From Myroides odoratus (lineage in GTDB: Bacteria > Bacteroidota > Bacteroidia > Flavobacteriales > Flavobacteriaceae), in NCBI RefSeq assembly GCF_001549985.1, contig NZ_LROZ01000001.1, positions 1-64,000 on the forward strand: a stretch of DNA of 64,000 nt, in the 5' to 3' direction. The notes below the pieces were generated by a model. That model made no database searches and had not been told where the DNA came from. It saw nothing but the letters and a program-made list of their open reading frames with translations. This document shows positions 44,419-51,548 of the stretch, in pieces (positions within the stretch are counted from its first letter, which is position 1; every line of letters starts with the position of its first letter). The translations under genes were made by a program, and so were the position numbers.

Positions 44419-44481
44419 AAACGAGAAGGATTTGGAAGCTAGCCCATCCTCTAATGTGAGTAACGAACAATTTTGTAAGTC

Positions 44482-44853
44482 ATGGCAAATAGAAAAGAAA
44501 ATTCAACCAATAGCATCAATCGAGATTTCATCACCTCGAATTGTGATGCCATCTATACGATTTGTAAAATAGGCGGTCGTTGGAAAATGATGATTTTATT
44601 CACGCTAGCGGAATATGAAGTATTGCGCTTTAGCGAATTAAAAGAAAAAGTTCATGGGATCACGGATCGCATGCTTACGCTTCAATTAAAAGAATTAGAA
44701 ACGGATCAGCTTATTCATCGACAAGTATTTGCTGAAGTCCCACCGCGTGTAGAATACACCTTGACTTCCATCGCACAAGATTTACTACCGATATGGCCAG
44801 CCTTAGAACAATGGGGAGCGAAACACCGAGCGTTTCAAGAAGAAACTAAATAA
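44482..44853 (+). CDS. HxlR-family transcriptional regulator
   Basis: 123 residues, a winged-helix protein. Cys26 in SNCDAIYTICKIGGRWKM is the usual redox-sensing Cys near the N-terminus of HxlR proteins, followed by FSELKEKVHGITDRMLTLQLKEL (recognition helix) and the wing RVEYTLTSIAQDLLPI. Members respond to aldehydes, quinones or other electrophiles. It is divergent from the AraJ-like MFS gene and probably represses or activates it. Its end is five bases from the convergent membrane gene at 44858. Confidence 0.9.
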   Translation: MANRKENSTNSINRDFITSNCDAIYTICKIGGRWKMMILFTLAEYEVLRFSELKEKVHGITDRMLTLQLKELETDQLIHRQVFAEVPPRVEYTLTSIAQDLLPIWPALEQWGAKHRAFQEETK

Positions 44854-44857
44854 GTAA

Positions 44858-45313
44858 TTATGCAATCCCCCCGTATCGCACAAAACTGCCCAAGATTAAC
44901 ATCGCTAAACTAATCAGGGTTACTGTAATCATATGAAAGGCCATTAACGGCAATTTTTTAATATCCGTTTTCAAGCGAGGGAGTACGTAAAACTGGGCGC
45001 TTAATGCAAGTATAACAATACCGATTAACAAGCTTAATTTAAGTGAAATAACGCGTTCAATTGGGGCTTCAAAAGCGAACCAATTTGCTATTTTCACATT
45101 GTAGAGGTACGCCATACGCACACCTGTAATCAACATCACCAACAAGGCAGGCATACCAATCCATTCATATCTACTTTCAAAAGCAAATAGTTTCTCCACA
45201 GCTTGTTCCTTCCAAACTTGAGGTAATATAATGACACATAATAAAATATGTCCACCTACCCAAATGGTAGCACCGAGTAAATGGAGAATTAATAAAAGAT
45301 GGATTTCACTCAT
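44858..45313 (-). CDS. four-helix CopD-like membrane protein
   Basis: 151 residues with four predicted helices. The first contains HLLLILHLLGATIWVGGHILL, with His and Trp-Gly-Gly-His residues that match the CopD/DUF2269-like copper or haem-binding membrane family; another His follows in PLMAFHMITVTLI in the last helix. The ligand is not certain. Its position after ric, on the same strand, hints at a link with the nor operon, but a terminator (45377-45408) separates them. No own promoter was recognised. Confidence 0.7.
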   Translation of the reverse strand: MSEIHLLLILHLLGATIWVGGHILLCVIILPQVWKEQAVEKLFAFESRYEWIGMPALLVMLITGVRMAYLYNVKIANWFAFEAPIERVISLKLSLLIGIVILALSAQFYVLPRLKTDIKKLPLMAFHMITVTLISLAMLILGSFVRYGGIA

Positions 45314-45376
45314 ACTGTATGCTTTACAACTAAACTACTCCTACTAAAATAAGGAGAATATTTTATTTTTAAAACA

Positions 45377-45409
45377 AGAAGTGCCTCGTTTTAGGGAGAC
45401 ACTTCTGCT
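45377..45409 (-). terminator. terminator after ric
   Basis: Stem GAAGTGCCTC with GAGACACTTC, one mismatch, with a T-rich stretch on the minus strand; 20 to 50 bases beyond the ric stop. Confidence 0.65.
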
Positions 45410-45426
45410 GCTATTTCATTTATTTG

Positions 45427-46140
45427 TTAGTTCATTTTATGTTCTAATACAATTGCACTAGGAAACAGAATATTATTTTCTAAGTGAATGTGTTTGTGTA
45501 GATCTTCTTCAAACTCTTTCAACATGGCATACGTTACCTTGTAGGTATTACAAGCATCTGCTGGAGGGGTATAGTTATCGGACAAAGCGGCAATTTTTCT
45601 GAATCGTTCGCCTTCCCCATCGTGTTCATGCATCATCATCGCTACTGGATTTTCAACAGTGCCAAAATGAGGAGCTTCAATCGGTTGTCCCGTAATCGTT
45701 GCTGATACCATTTTACGTACAAAAGGGAATAATACCAATTCTTCTTTTTTCAAATGTTGACTTAGTTCTTGCGCGCAGCCTATAAACAATTCGTTGATTT
45801 CATATAGTTCTGGATGTCGCTCCCCGTGAACCTTGCTTAACTTATTTAAAAACTGTAAGAGCACAGGAATCTTTTCTTCCACATAACGATGATGTGTTTT
45901 TTCAATATAATCCGCTAATAAATCTAACGGCCAATGTCTAAAATCAATATTGTTTTCCGCTTGTTGGCTTAATAGACGTTCTAATTCGCCAATCAATTCT
46001 TCCGCATCCACTGCTTTTTTCTCACATACTTCATCTAGGGTACGTCCACCTTTACAGCAAAAATCAATTCCATATTTGTTGAAAACTGCTGCTGTTCTAA
46101 AATCTTCTGCTACAAATGAGCCTATTGTTCTATTTTTCAT
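45427..46140 (-). CDS. ric: iron-sulphur cluster repair di-iron protein Ric (ScdA/YtfE)
   Basis: 237 residues. The N-terminal ScdA/DUF542 domain reads TIGSFVAEDFRTAAVFNKYG then DFCCKGGRTLDEVC (about 1-50). The hemerythrin-like domain follows with His residues HWPLDLLADYIEKTHHRY near 65, MMHEHDGEGERF near 175 and DLHKHIHLENNILFP near 215, which bind the di-iron centre. Ric repairs iron-sulphur clusters damaged by NO and oxidants. It overlaps the 3' end of norB by 11 bases, so it is translated from the nor message. Confidence 0.95.
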   Translation of the reverse strand: MKNRTIGSFVAEDFRTAAVFNKYGIDFCCKGGRTLDEVCEKKAVDAEELIGELERLLSQQAENNIDFRHWPLDLLADYIEKTHHRYVEEKIPVLLQFLNKLSKVHGERHPELYEINELFIGCAQELSQHLKKEELVLFPFVRKMVSATITGQPIEAPHFGTVENPVAMMMHEHDGEGERFRKIAALSDNYTPPADACNTYKVTYAMLKEFEEDLHKHIHLENNILFPSAIVLEHKMN

Positions 46141-48376
46141 GCTTGCTTTTTTTTAATGTTAATTTAAATATGAATAGGACGATTGCAAAAATTCCTATAG
46201 TGAATAGTACATCTCCAATTGTTCTTAACCATTTTAGGGTATTCATCGCAGGTAATTGCATTAACTCACTTGAACGCGCATACCACATACCGTGTTGAAT
46301 ACTTTCGATTGCCTGCCATATACCAATAGGCAACAGGCTTAATAGTGCCATGAGCAATAAACCTAAATTCAACCCCCAAAAGCCTATTTTCAATAATTTA
46401 TCATTCCATTGTACTGTTCTGTACATGCTGCGTAAGACAAATAGCATTAATCCAATTCCCAACATACCATATACTCCAAATAAAGCCGTATGTCCATGCA
46501 GTGGCGTTGTATTCAATCCTTGAACATAGTACAGTGCTATTGGGGGGTTAATAATAAATCCGAACACTCCTGCACCCAAGAAATTCCAAAACGCTACGGC
46601 TACCATAAAGTAAATAGGCCATTTATAATCTTGTAACCATCCTTTATGCGTTGAGATTTTATAATTTTCATAAGCCTCATATCCAATGAGGGTTAATGGC
46701 ACTACTTCCAAAGCACTGAATGTTGCTCCTAATGCCATCACTGCCGTTGGAGTTCCAGAGAAATACAAGTGGTGGAACGTTCCAATAATTCCCCCTGACA
46801 TAAAGATAATCGTAGAAAACAGAGCCCCATTTGTTGCTGTTTTGGTTTTAATCAAGCCCATTCGCACAAATAAGAAGGCCAGTACAACCGTTGCAAATAC
46901 TTCAAAAAATCCTTCTACCCATAGATGTACCACCCACCATCTCCAGTATTCTGCTATTGCTAGGTTGGTTTGTCTTCCCCACATTAATCCTGCACCGTAA
47001 AACAACGCAATTGCGCCACAAGAAATAAGAAACAGTACAATGAGGTTACGTTGACTTCCTTTCGCTCTTAAAACAGGGATTAAAGGTCGAATCATAAGTG
47101 CTAGCCATAAGAAGAGCCCCACAAATAAGAAGAGTTGCCAAAAACGACCTAAATCAACATATTCATACCCTTGATGCCCAAACCAGAAGTTTTGTACGAG
47201 ATCCAATTTTTGCATAATACCAAACCACTGCCCTATCATAGAGCCTACTACAATAATCAGCAAGGCAACAAATAAAAAGTCTACGCCAAACACTTGATAC
47301 TTGGGATCTTTTCCTCCTACCGCTGGTGCAATATACAATCCTGTACCTAACCAAGCGGTTGCAATCCAGAAAATAGCCAATTGTGTATGCCAAGTTCGCG
47401 TAACAGAATAAGGCAATATTTGATCCAAAGGAATACCATACAAACCTTGTCCTTCTACCCCATAGTGTGCCGTGATAATTCCCAAACCAACTTGAAGTAA
47501 CATCAGCAAGCTTACAACCCAAAAATACTTTTTGAGTCTTGTCATACTCTTTGTGGTTACTCCATTAGAAACAGGATCATCTACAGGTATTAATTCTTCC
47601 TCTTCTCGTTTTGAAGCTACGTGATAGTACACCAGAACCCCTACTGCGAAAATTAGAAGAATAATACTCACCCCAGACCAAGCTAATAAAGGCGTTGTCG
47701 CTTTATTTCCCACTAAATCATCTGCAGGCCAGTTATGCGTATAACTTACCTCGCTATCGGGTCTATTGGTTACCGTTGCCCAAGTTGCCCAAAAGAAGAA
47801 AGCATTCATCTGCTTCATTCGAGTGACATCTTTAATCAAGTTATTGGGAATTGCATAATCTTTGCGCAGCTGATCAAAAGCAGGATCATCTGTAAACAAT
47901 TTGCTATAGTAGTCTTCCAAATACAAGCGCGCTTGATTTCTTTCGGGTGTGATTGTTAGCACGCCTGTCGTTTTATCATACGTATTTGAGCGAATCATGC
48001 CTTGTAAACGCGCTTGCAGGAACGCTTGTTCCTCTTTGCTTGCCGCTTCATATGTTTTACCATATACCTCTTGTGCATAGTAATCCAACAAAAACAGCGC
48101 TTCTCTATGCAAATAATCGGCGGTCCAATCAGGAGCAACGTAGGCTCCATGTCCCCAAATAGAACCTACTTCTTGTCCTCCAATACTTTGCCAAACATTT
48201 TGGCCATCTTTAATATCACTTGCCACAAACACTACTTGTCCATCATTCGTTCTAACTTCTGTAGGCACCGGAGGTGCTTCTTGATAAATTTCTATACCAA
48301 AATAACCGAGTACCCCGAACGAGAATAGCATTACTACCGTAAAGGCTATCCATAATTTTCTTTGACTTATATTCAT
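46130..48376 (-). CDS. norB: quinol-dependent nitric oxide reductase (qNOR)
   Basis: 748 residues. An N-terminal extension with a helix (about 8-30) and a periplasmic domain starting YQEAPPVPTEV is fused to a 12-helix haem-copper-like core, the layout of quinol-type NorB (NorZ), which needs no NorC. It reduces 2 NO to N2O in the inner membrane. Visible ligands: HTQLAIFWIATAW near 331, HLWVEGFFEVFATVVLAFLF near 500 (catalytic Glu region), GTFHHLYFSGTP near 560 and HGHTALFGVYGMLG near 650. Part of rrf2-norB-ric; a hairpin lies just upstream. Confidence 0.95.
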   Translation of the reverse strand: MNISQRKLWIAFTVVMLFSFGVLGYFGIEIYQEAPPVPTEVRTNDGQVVFVASDIKDGQNVWQSIGGQEVGSIWGHGAYVAPDWTADYLHREALFLLDYYAQEVYGKTYEAASKEEQAFLQARLQGMIRSNTYDKTTGVLTITPERNQARLYLEDYYSKLFTDDPAFDQLRKDYAIPNNLIKDVTRMKQMNAFFFWATWATVTNRPDSEVSYTHNWPADDLVGNKATTPLLAWSGVSIILLIFAVGVLVYYHVASKREEEELIPVDDPVSNGVTTKSMTRLKKYFWVVSLLMLLQVGLGIITAHYGVEGQGLYGIPLDQILPYSVTRTWHTQLAIFWIATAWLGTGLYIAPAVGGKDPKYQVFGVDFLFVALLIIVVGSMIGQWFGIMQKLDLVQNFWFGHQGYEYVDLGRFWQLFLFVGLFLWLALMIRPLIPVLRAKGSQRNLIVLFLISCGAIALFYGAGLMWGRQTNLAIAEYWRWWVVHLWVEGFFEVFATVVLAFLFVRMGLIKTKTATNGALFSTIIFMSGGIIGTFHHLYFSGTPTAVMALGATFSALEVVPLTLIGYEAYENYKISTHKGWLQDYKWPIYFMVAVAFWNFLGAGVFGFIINPPIALYYVQGLNTTPLHGHTALFGVYGMLGIGLMLFVLRSMYRTVQWNDKLLKIGFWGLNLGLLLMALLSLLPIGIWQAIESIQHGMWYARSSELMQLPAMNTLKWLRTIGDVLFTIGIFAIVLFIFKLTLKKSKHEK

Positions 48377-48417
48377 ACCATTAAAATAGAAGACTTTTTT
48401 ATCCTTTATTTAGTTTT

Positions 48418-48441
48418 AAAAAAAGGGAATCACGTTCCCTT
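48418..48441 (-). terminator. hairpin between rrf2 and norB
   Basis: Stem AAGGGAA (48423-48429), loop TCACG, TTCCCTT (48435-48441), followed on the minus strand by seven T. It is a normal terminator by form, yet no promoter was found between it and norB, so norB probably depends on read-through. Confidence 0.75.
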
Positions 48442-48448
48442 CCTACCC

Positions 48449-48883
48449 TTATAGCTTCAAAAAAGTATCACCAGATTTGGTACCATTGGCTAACTCTTTC
48501 AAAGAAGTTGTTTCTAACATTTGCTTTAGCTCGTTGCGAATCGACTTGAATTTAAAATGCACTGGACAAGGATGTGTCTCGGAACATTGTGCTAAACCTA
48601 ATCCACAACCTTTATAAATAGAATCTCCATCTATAACATTGACGACTTCACATAGCATAATGTGCTCCAGCTCTTGCACGGGTATTTCAAATCCCCCTCC
48701 TGCTCCTTTGATGGATTCAATGATTCCGCCTTTGACTAACTTCTGTAAAATTTTCGCAACAAATGCTTCTGGAGCATCTATTTCTTTTGCAATTTCTTTA
48801 AACCCAACACGCGTTTCTTCCAGTGATGATACTGCAATAAACACAACAGAACGAATCGCGTATTCACAAGCTTTTGAAAACAT
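48449..48883 (-). CDS. Rrf2-family iron-sulphur regulator, NsrR-like
   Basis: 144 residues from the ATG at 48883 (MFSKACEYAIRSVVF). An in-frame TTG at 48904 is excluded because it is the last three bases of the -7 box. The N-terminal winged helix includes VGFKEIAKEIDAPEAFVAKIL. The cluster-binding cysteines are CGLGLAQCSETHPC (C-x6-C-x5-C), as in NsrR, IscR and RsrR. Before norB-ric and with its site shared with nirK, it is best read as an NO-sensing repressor; IscR-like or other Rrf2 identities remain possible. Self-regulated, by site position. Confidence 0.88.
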   Translation of the reverse strand: MFSKACEYAIRSVVFIAVSSLEETRVGFKEIAKEIDAPEAFVAKILQKLVKGGIIESIKGAGGGFEIPVQELEHIMLCEVVNVIDGDSIYKGCGLGLAQCSETHPCPVHFKFKSIRNELKQMLETTSLKELANGTKSGDTFLKL

Positions 48884-48901
48884 ACCTTCAATTTTACTAT
48901 A

Positions 48902-48909
48902 CAAAGATA
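48902..48909 (-). promoter_or_regulatory. -7 promoter element of rrf2-norB-ric
   Basis: On the minus strand TATCTTTG, exact TAnnTTTG. A -33 TTG at 48932-48934 lies 22 bases upstream, inside the palindromic operator. Confidence 0.7.
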
Positions 48910-48920
48910 AACTATTTTTT

Positions 48921-48950
48921 CAAATAAAAGACAAAAATGTCTTTTATTTG
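48921..48950 (-). promoter_or_regulatory. 30-bp palindromic operator overlapping the rrf2 promoter
   Basis: Perfect inverted repeat: arms CAAATAAAAGACA and TGTCTTTTATTTG (13 bases each) around AAAA. Its 16-base core AAGACAAAAATGTCTT is the same as at 40196-40211 before nirK. It covers the -33 element, fitting repression. Confidence 0.8.
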
Positions 48951-48955
48951 AAATT

Positions 48956-48997
48956 TAAAAAAGCGACAAAGAATTTTCATCTTTATCGCTTTGTTTT
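48956..48997. terminator. terminator after the DUF721 gene
   Basis: Stem AAAGCGACAAAG (48960-48971) with CTTTATCGCTTT (48981-48992), one wobble pair, flanked by A and T runs; it directly follows the stop of the DUF721 gene on the minus strand. Confidence 0.8.
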
Positions 48998-49327
48998 TTA
49001 TCTCAATACAATAGCTGTAATAAGCTCTCGTTTCAATTCTTCATTTAACATCTTCATAATTTTGTCTTTTCCGTAACTCAATTCATCACGGACAATAGAA
49101 GACGATAATTTGACATACAACGTTCCTCGTTTAAAAGCTACATCTTGGGTATATGAAATAATACCAGGACCAAGAACAGCTTTCCAAGCTTCGTATACGT
49201 CAAACTCATTCAATCCTTGATCCAAGTTGTTCTCTGTTCTAAACAGCTGTAACAATTCAGATATCCCCTTGCCCTCGCGAATACGAGGACTAATTTTATT
49301 GCGGTTGTAAGGATTGTTTTTATTCAC
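48998..49327 (-). CDS. DUF721 (DciA-like) protein
   Basis: 109 residues, starting at a GTG (49327). It has a basic N-terminus (NKNNPYNRNKISPR) followed by the DUF721 core: VYEAWKAVLGPGIISYTQDVAFKRGTLYVKLSSSIVRDELSY, where the Trp and the Gly-rich turn are conserved. DciA proteins load the replicative helicase in many bacteria; Bacteroidota members of this family are of uncertain role. It lies two bases after the lipocalin-like gene, co-transcribed with ftsY. Confidence 0.82.
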   Translation of the reverse strand: MNKNNPYNRNKISPRIREGKGISELLQLFRTENNLDQGLNEFDVYEAWKAVLGPGIISYTQDVAFKRGTLYVKLSSSIVRDELSYGKDKIMKMLNEELKRELITAIVLR

Positions 49328-49329
49328 GG

Positions 49330-49764
49330 TTATTCTTTAATTTGAATCGGATGTGCTCTTTTATAAAAGTACTTGATTTTATTTTCGTTTTCCATCACCA
49401 TATTGTCTTTACTCACTGTAATGACGCGTTCTTCCCATGTTGCAAAATCCGTTTTATACTGCAGCCAAACTGCCCCCTCTTTCTCTTGCATCACAAATGA
49501 TTCTGGCATATCATTCGTCAAATACTCCCCATTAAATTGAGGAACAACTTTAAAGCGAACACCTGTCTGATCTTCTTTCCATTCAAAATAATCGATGGTC
49601 GAATTGATGGTATAATCTTTTTCTGTTCCATCAGGTAGTTGAGCTTTTTCAATTTCCCAATATCCTGAGATGTGTTGTTTGACAGCTTCTGTATCTGCTT
49701 TAGATTGACAAGCTTGTAAAACAATAACAAGGCATAAGCTAAAAAAAACGTGTAAACTGCGCAT
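49330..49764 (-). CDS. lipocalin-like lipoprotein
   Basis: 144 residues. Lipoprotein signal (MRSLHVFFSLCLVIVLQAC, Cys19). The mature part is beta-rich with HISGYWEIEKAQLPDGTEKDY at the start, the WxI pattern seen in lipocalin-like domain proteins of Bacteroidota. Function is unknown. It is in a run with ftsY (9 bases upstream) and the DUF721 gene (2 bases downstream). Confidence 0.75.
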   Translation of the reverse strand: MRSLHVFFSLCLVIVLQACQSKADTEAVKQHISGYWEIEKAQLPDGTEKDYTINSTIDYFEWKEDQTGVRFKVVPQFNGEYLTNDMPESFVMQEKEGAVWLQYKTDFATWEERVITVSKDNMVMENENKIKYFYKRAHPIQIKE

Positions 49765-49772
49765 TCTTTCTT

Positions 49773-50726
49773 TTATTTAAAAAACGAATCTACGAACTCG
49801 TATTTGTTGAACACTTGTAAATCTTCAATTCCTTCACCAACACCAATATAGCGCACAGGAATTCTAAATTCATCTGAAATACCGATCACTACTCCTCCTT
49901 TTGCTGTTCCATCTAATTTAGTAACGGCTAATGAAGTAACTTCTGTTGCGGCAGTAAACTGTTTTGCTTGCTCAAAGGCATTTTGTCCAGTAGAACCGTC
50001 TAAAACTAGCATGACATCATGAGGGGCATCTGGAATTACTTTTTGCATGACGCGTTTCACTTTAGAAAGCTCATTCATTAGATTCACTTTATTGTGTAAA
50101 CGTCCTGCTGTATCAATAATTACAACATCGGCTCCTTGTGTTACTGCTGATTGCAACGTATCAAATGCTACAGAAGCAGGATCACTTCCCATTTGCTGGC
50201 GAACAATAGGTACACCTACTCGATCTGCCCATACTTGTAATTGGTCAATGGCAGCGGCTCTAAAAGTATCTGCTGCGCCTAAAACCACATTCAATCCCGC
50301 TTTTTTAAATTGATATGCTAATTTTCCGATGGTTGTAGTCTTTCCTGCACCATTCACCCCAACAACCATAATAACATAAGGTTTCTTATCTTTTGGAATT
50401 TCAAATTCTGTCGATTCACCCAAGGCTGTTTCAGATAACAATCCTGCAATTTCCTCTCTTAAAATTTGATTTAATTCCTCTGTTCCAACGTATTTATCAC
50501 GGGTAACTCTTGCTTCAATGCGCTCAATAATCTTTAATGTTGTATTTACTCCAACATCAGAAGTAACTAATACCTCTTCTAGATTATCTAAAACATCGTC
50601 GTCTACCTTAGATTTCCCGGCTACTGCTTTGGTTAATTTAGAGAAGAAAGACGTTTTAGATTTCTCTAATCCCTTATCTAAAGTTTCCTTTTTTTCTGAA
50701 GAAAATATTCTTTTAAAAAAACTCAT
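49773..50726 (-). CDS. ftsY: signal recognition particle receptor FtsY
   Basis: 317 residues, a short FtsY without the long acidic A-domain. The N helical bundle is followed by the GTPase G domain: GVNGAGKTTTIGKLAY (G1) near 123, DTFRAAAIDQL near 152, DTAGRLH (G3) near 205, TKLDGTAKGG (G4) near 265 and the C-terminal GVGEGIEDLQVFN. It docks SRP-ribosome complexes at the membrane. It has its own -7 box (50747-50754) but follows rpmB-rpmG-DUF4295 in the standard Bacteroidota order. Confidence 0.96.
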   Translation of the reverse strand: MSFFKRIFSSEKKETLDKGLEKSKTSFFSKLTKAVAGKSKVDDDVLDNLEEVLVTSDVGVNTTLKIIERIEARVTRDKYVGTEELNQILREEIAGLLSETALGESTEFEIPKDKKPYVIMVVGVNGAGKTTTIGKLAYQFKKAGLNVVLGAADTFRAAAIDQLQVWADRVGVPIVRQQMGSDPASVAFDTLQSAVTQGADVVIIDTAGRLHNKVNLMNELSKVKRVMQKVIPDAPHDVMLVLDGSTGQNAFEQAKQFTAATEVTSLAVTKLDGTAKGGVVIGISDEFRIPVRYIGVGEGIEDLQVFNKYEFVDSFFK

Positions 50727-50746
50727 AATGTTCCTATTAGTTTGTA

Positions 50747-50754
50747 CAAATATA
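50747..50754 (-). promoter_or_regulatory. -7 promoter element of ftsY
   Basis: On the minus strand TATATTTG, matching TAnnTTTG, 20 bases before the ATG; with the terminator at 50811-50842 it makes ftsY at least partly independent of rpmB-rpmG. Confidence 0.55.
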
Positions 50755-50810
50755 AAGAATAAAAGTATATCATCTTATAGCGGTTGCTATAACTAAACTA
50801 GATAAAAATG

Positions 50811-50842
50811 AAAAAAGCTACCTGTATCAGGCAGCTTTTTTT
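50811..50842 (-). terminator. terminator after the DUF4295 gene
   Basis: Stem AAAAAAGCT-CCTG with CAGG-AGCTTTTTT, one mismatch, loop TAT. Confidence 0.8.
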
Positions 50843-50861
50843 CAAGATATTTAATGGTAAA

Positions 50862-51014
50862 TTACTTTTTACTCAAGAATTCATCTACAAAATCAGGAGC
50901 CATAACAGACTCAACAAATGTGTAAGCACCTGTCTTTGGAGATCTAACCATTTTAATTGCTTTAGTCAACTTCTTAGAAGTTGTTCTTAAACTAGCTACG
51001 GTTTTCTTTGCCAT
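50862..51014 (-). CDS. DUF4295 small basic protein
   Basis: 50 residues, too short for most gene finders: starts MAKKTVASLRTTSKKLTK and ends APDFVDEFLSKK. It is Lys-rich with no membrane helix. DUF4295 proteins occur in Bacteroidota between rpmG and ftsY, exactly as here (7 bases after rpmG), and the N-terminal MAKK and basic character suggest a ribosome-associated protein. That role is inference from position. Confidence 0.9.
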   Translation of the reverse strand: MAKKTVASLRTTSKKLTKAIKMVRSPKTGAYTFVESVMAPDFVDEFLSKK

Positions 51015-51021
51015 GACTTAA

Positions 51022-51204
51022 TTATTTAATTTCTTTATGAACTGTTACTTTTTTCATGATAGGATTGAATTTTTTAATTTCCAATCTATCTGGTGTGTTT
51101 TTCTTGTTCTTAGTTGTGATGTATCTTGAAGTACCTGGTAAACCAGATGCTTTATGTTCAGTACACTCTAAGATTACTTGGATTCTATTACCTTTCTTTG
51201 CCAT
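51022..51204 (-). CDS. rpmG: 50S ribosomal protein L33
   Basis: 60 residues, usual length. It opens [18 protein letters not shown] and carries [20 protein letters not shown], the family core. The zinc-ribbon cysteines of the C+ form are absent apart from one Cys, so this is the zinc-free form. Second gene of rpmB-rpmG-DUF4295. Confidence 0.97.
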   Translation of the reverse strand: MAKKGNRIQVILECTEHKASGLPGTSRYITTKNKKNTPDRLEIKKFNPIMKKVTVHKEIK

Positions 51205-51231
51205 CGTTTTCCTTGTTTTTTATGGTCTGAA

Positions 51232-51468
51232 TTATTTTACTAATCCTTTTACTTTTGCTTCTTTCAAAACAGCAGTAATACCTTTCTTATTAATTGTTTT
51301 TAATGCAGTGGTAGACAATTTTAATGTTACCCATCTGTCTTCTTCAGCAATGTAAAAACGTTTTTTAATTAAGTTTACAGAAAACTTTCTTTTAGTTTTA
51401 TTCATCGCGTGAGAGACGTTGTTTCCAACCATCGCTCTCTTTCCGGTAATTTCACAAACTCTTGACAT
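51232..51468 (-). CDS. rpmB: 50S ribosomal protein L28
   Basis: 78 residues. [20 protein letters not shown] and ANNKTKRKF-type sequence (here [13 protein letters not shown]), then [19 protein letters not shown] are the L28 core. It is the first gene of the ribosomal run, 27 bases before rpmG. Confidence 0.97.
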   Translation of the reverse strand: MSRVCEITGKRAMVGNNVSHAMNKTKRKFSVNLIKKRFYIAEEDRWVTLKLSTTALKTINKKGITAVLKEAKVKGLVK

Positions 51469-51548
51469 TATATCTAATCTTTTATTTCAATATTCAAAAT
51501 CAGGGTGCAAAGTAAAGAAAAAGAAATTTATTAAACAAAATGTTTTGA

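Noticed and set aside
44342-44470. N-terminal extension of the AraJ-like MFS gene to 44470
   Set aside because: The extra 43 residues do not look like a transporter N-terminus, and the -7 box lies within them.
47163-47522. Minus-strand open frame of 119 residues inside norB
   Set aside because: It overlaps the haem-copper core of norB in another frame and has no features of its own.
48377-48417. Half-site gaagac before norB as a second operator copy
   Set aside because: Only AGAC of one arm matches; there is no TGTCT partner at the right spacing.
48884-48904. Seven-codon N-terminal extension of the Rrf2 gene from TTG
   Set aside because: The TTG forms the last bases of the -7 box TATCTTTG; the ATG at 48883 gives the standard MFSKACEYAIR start.
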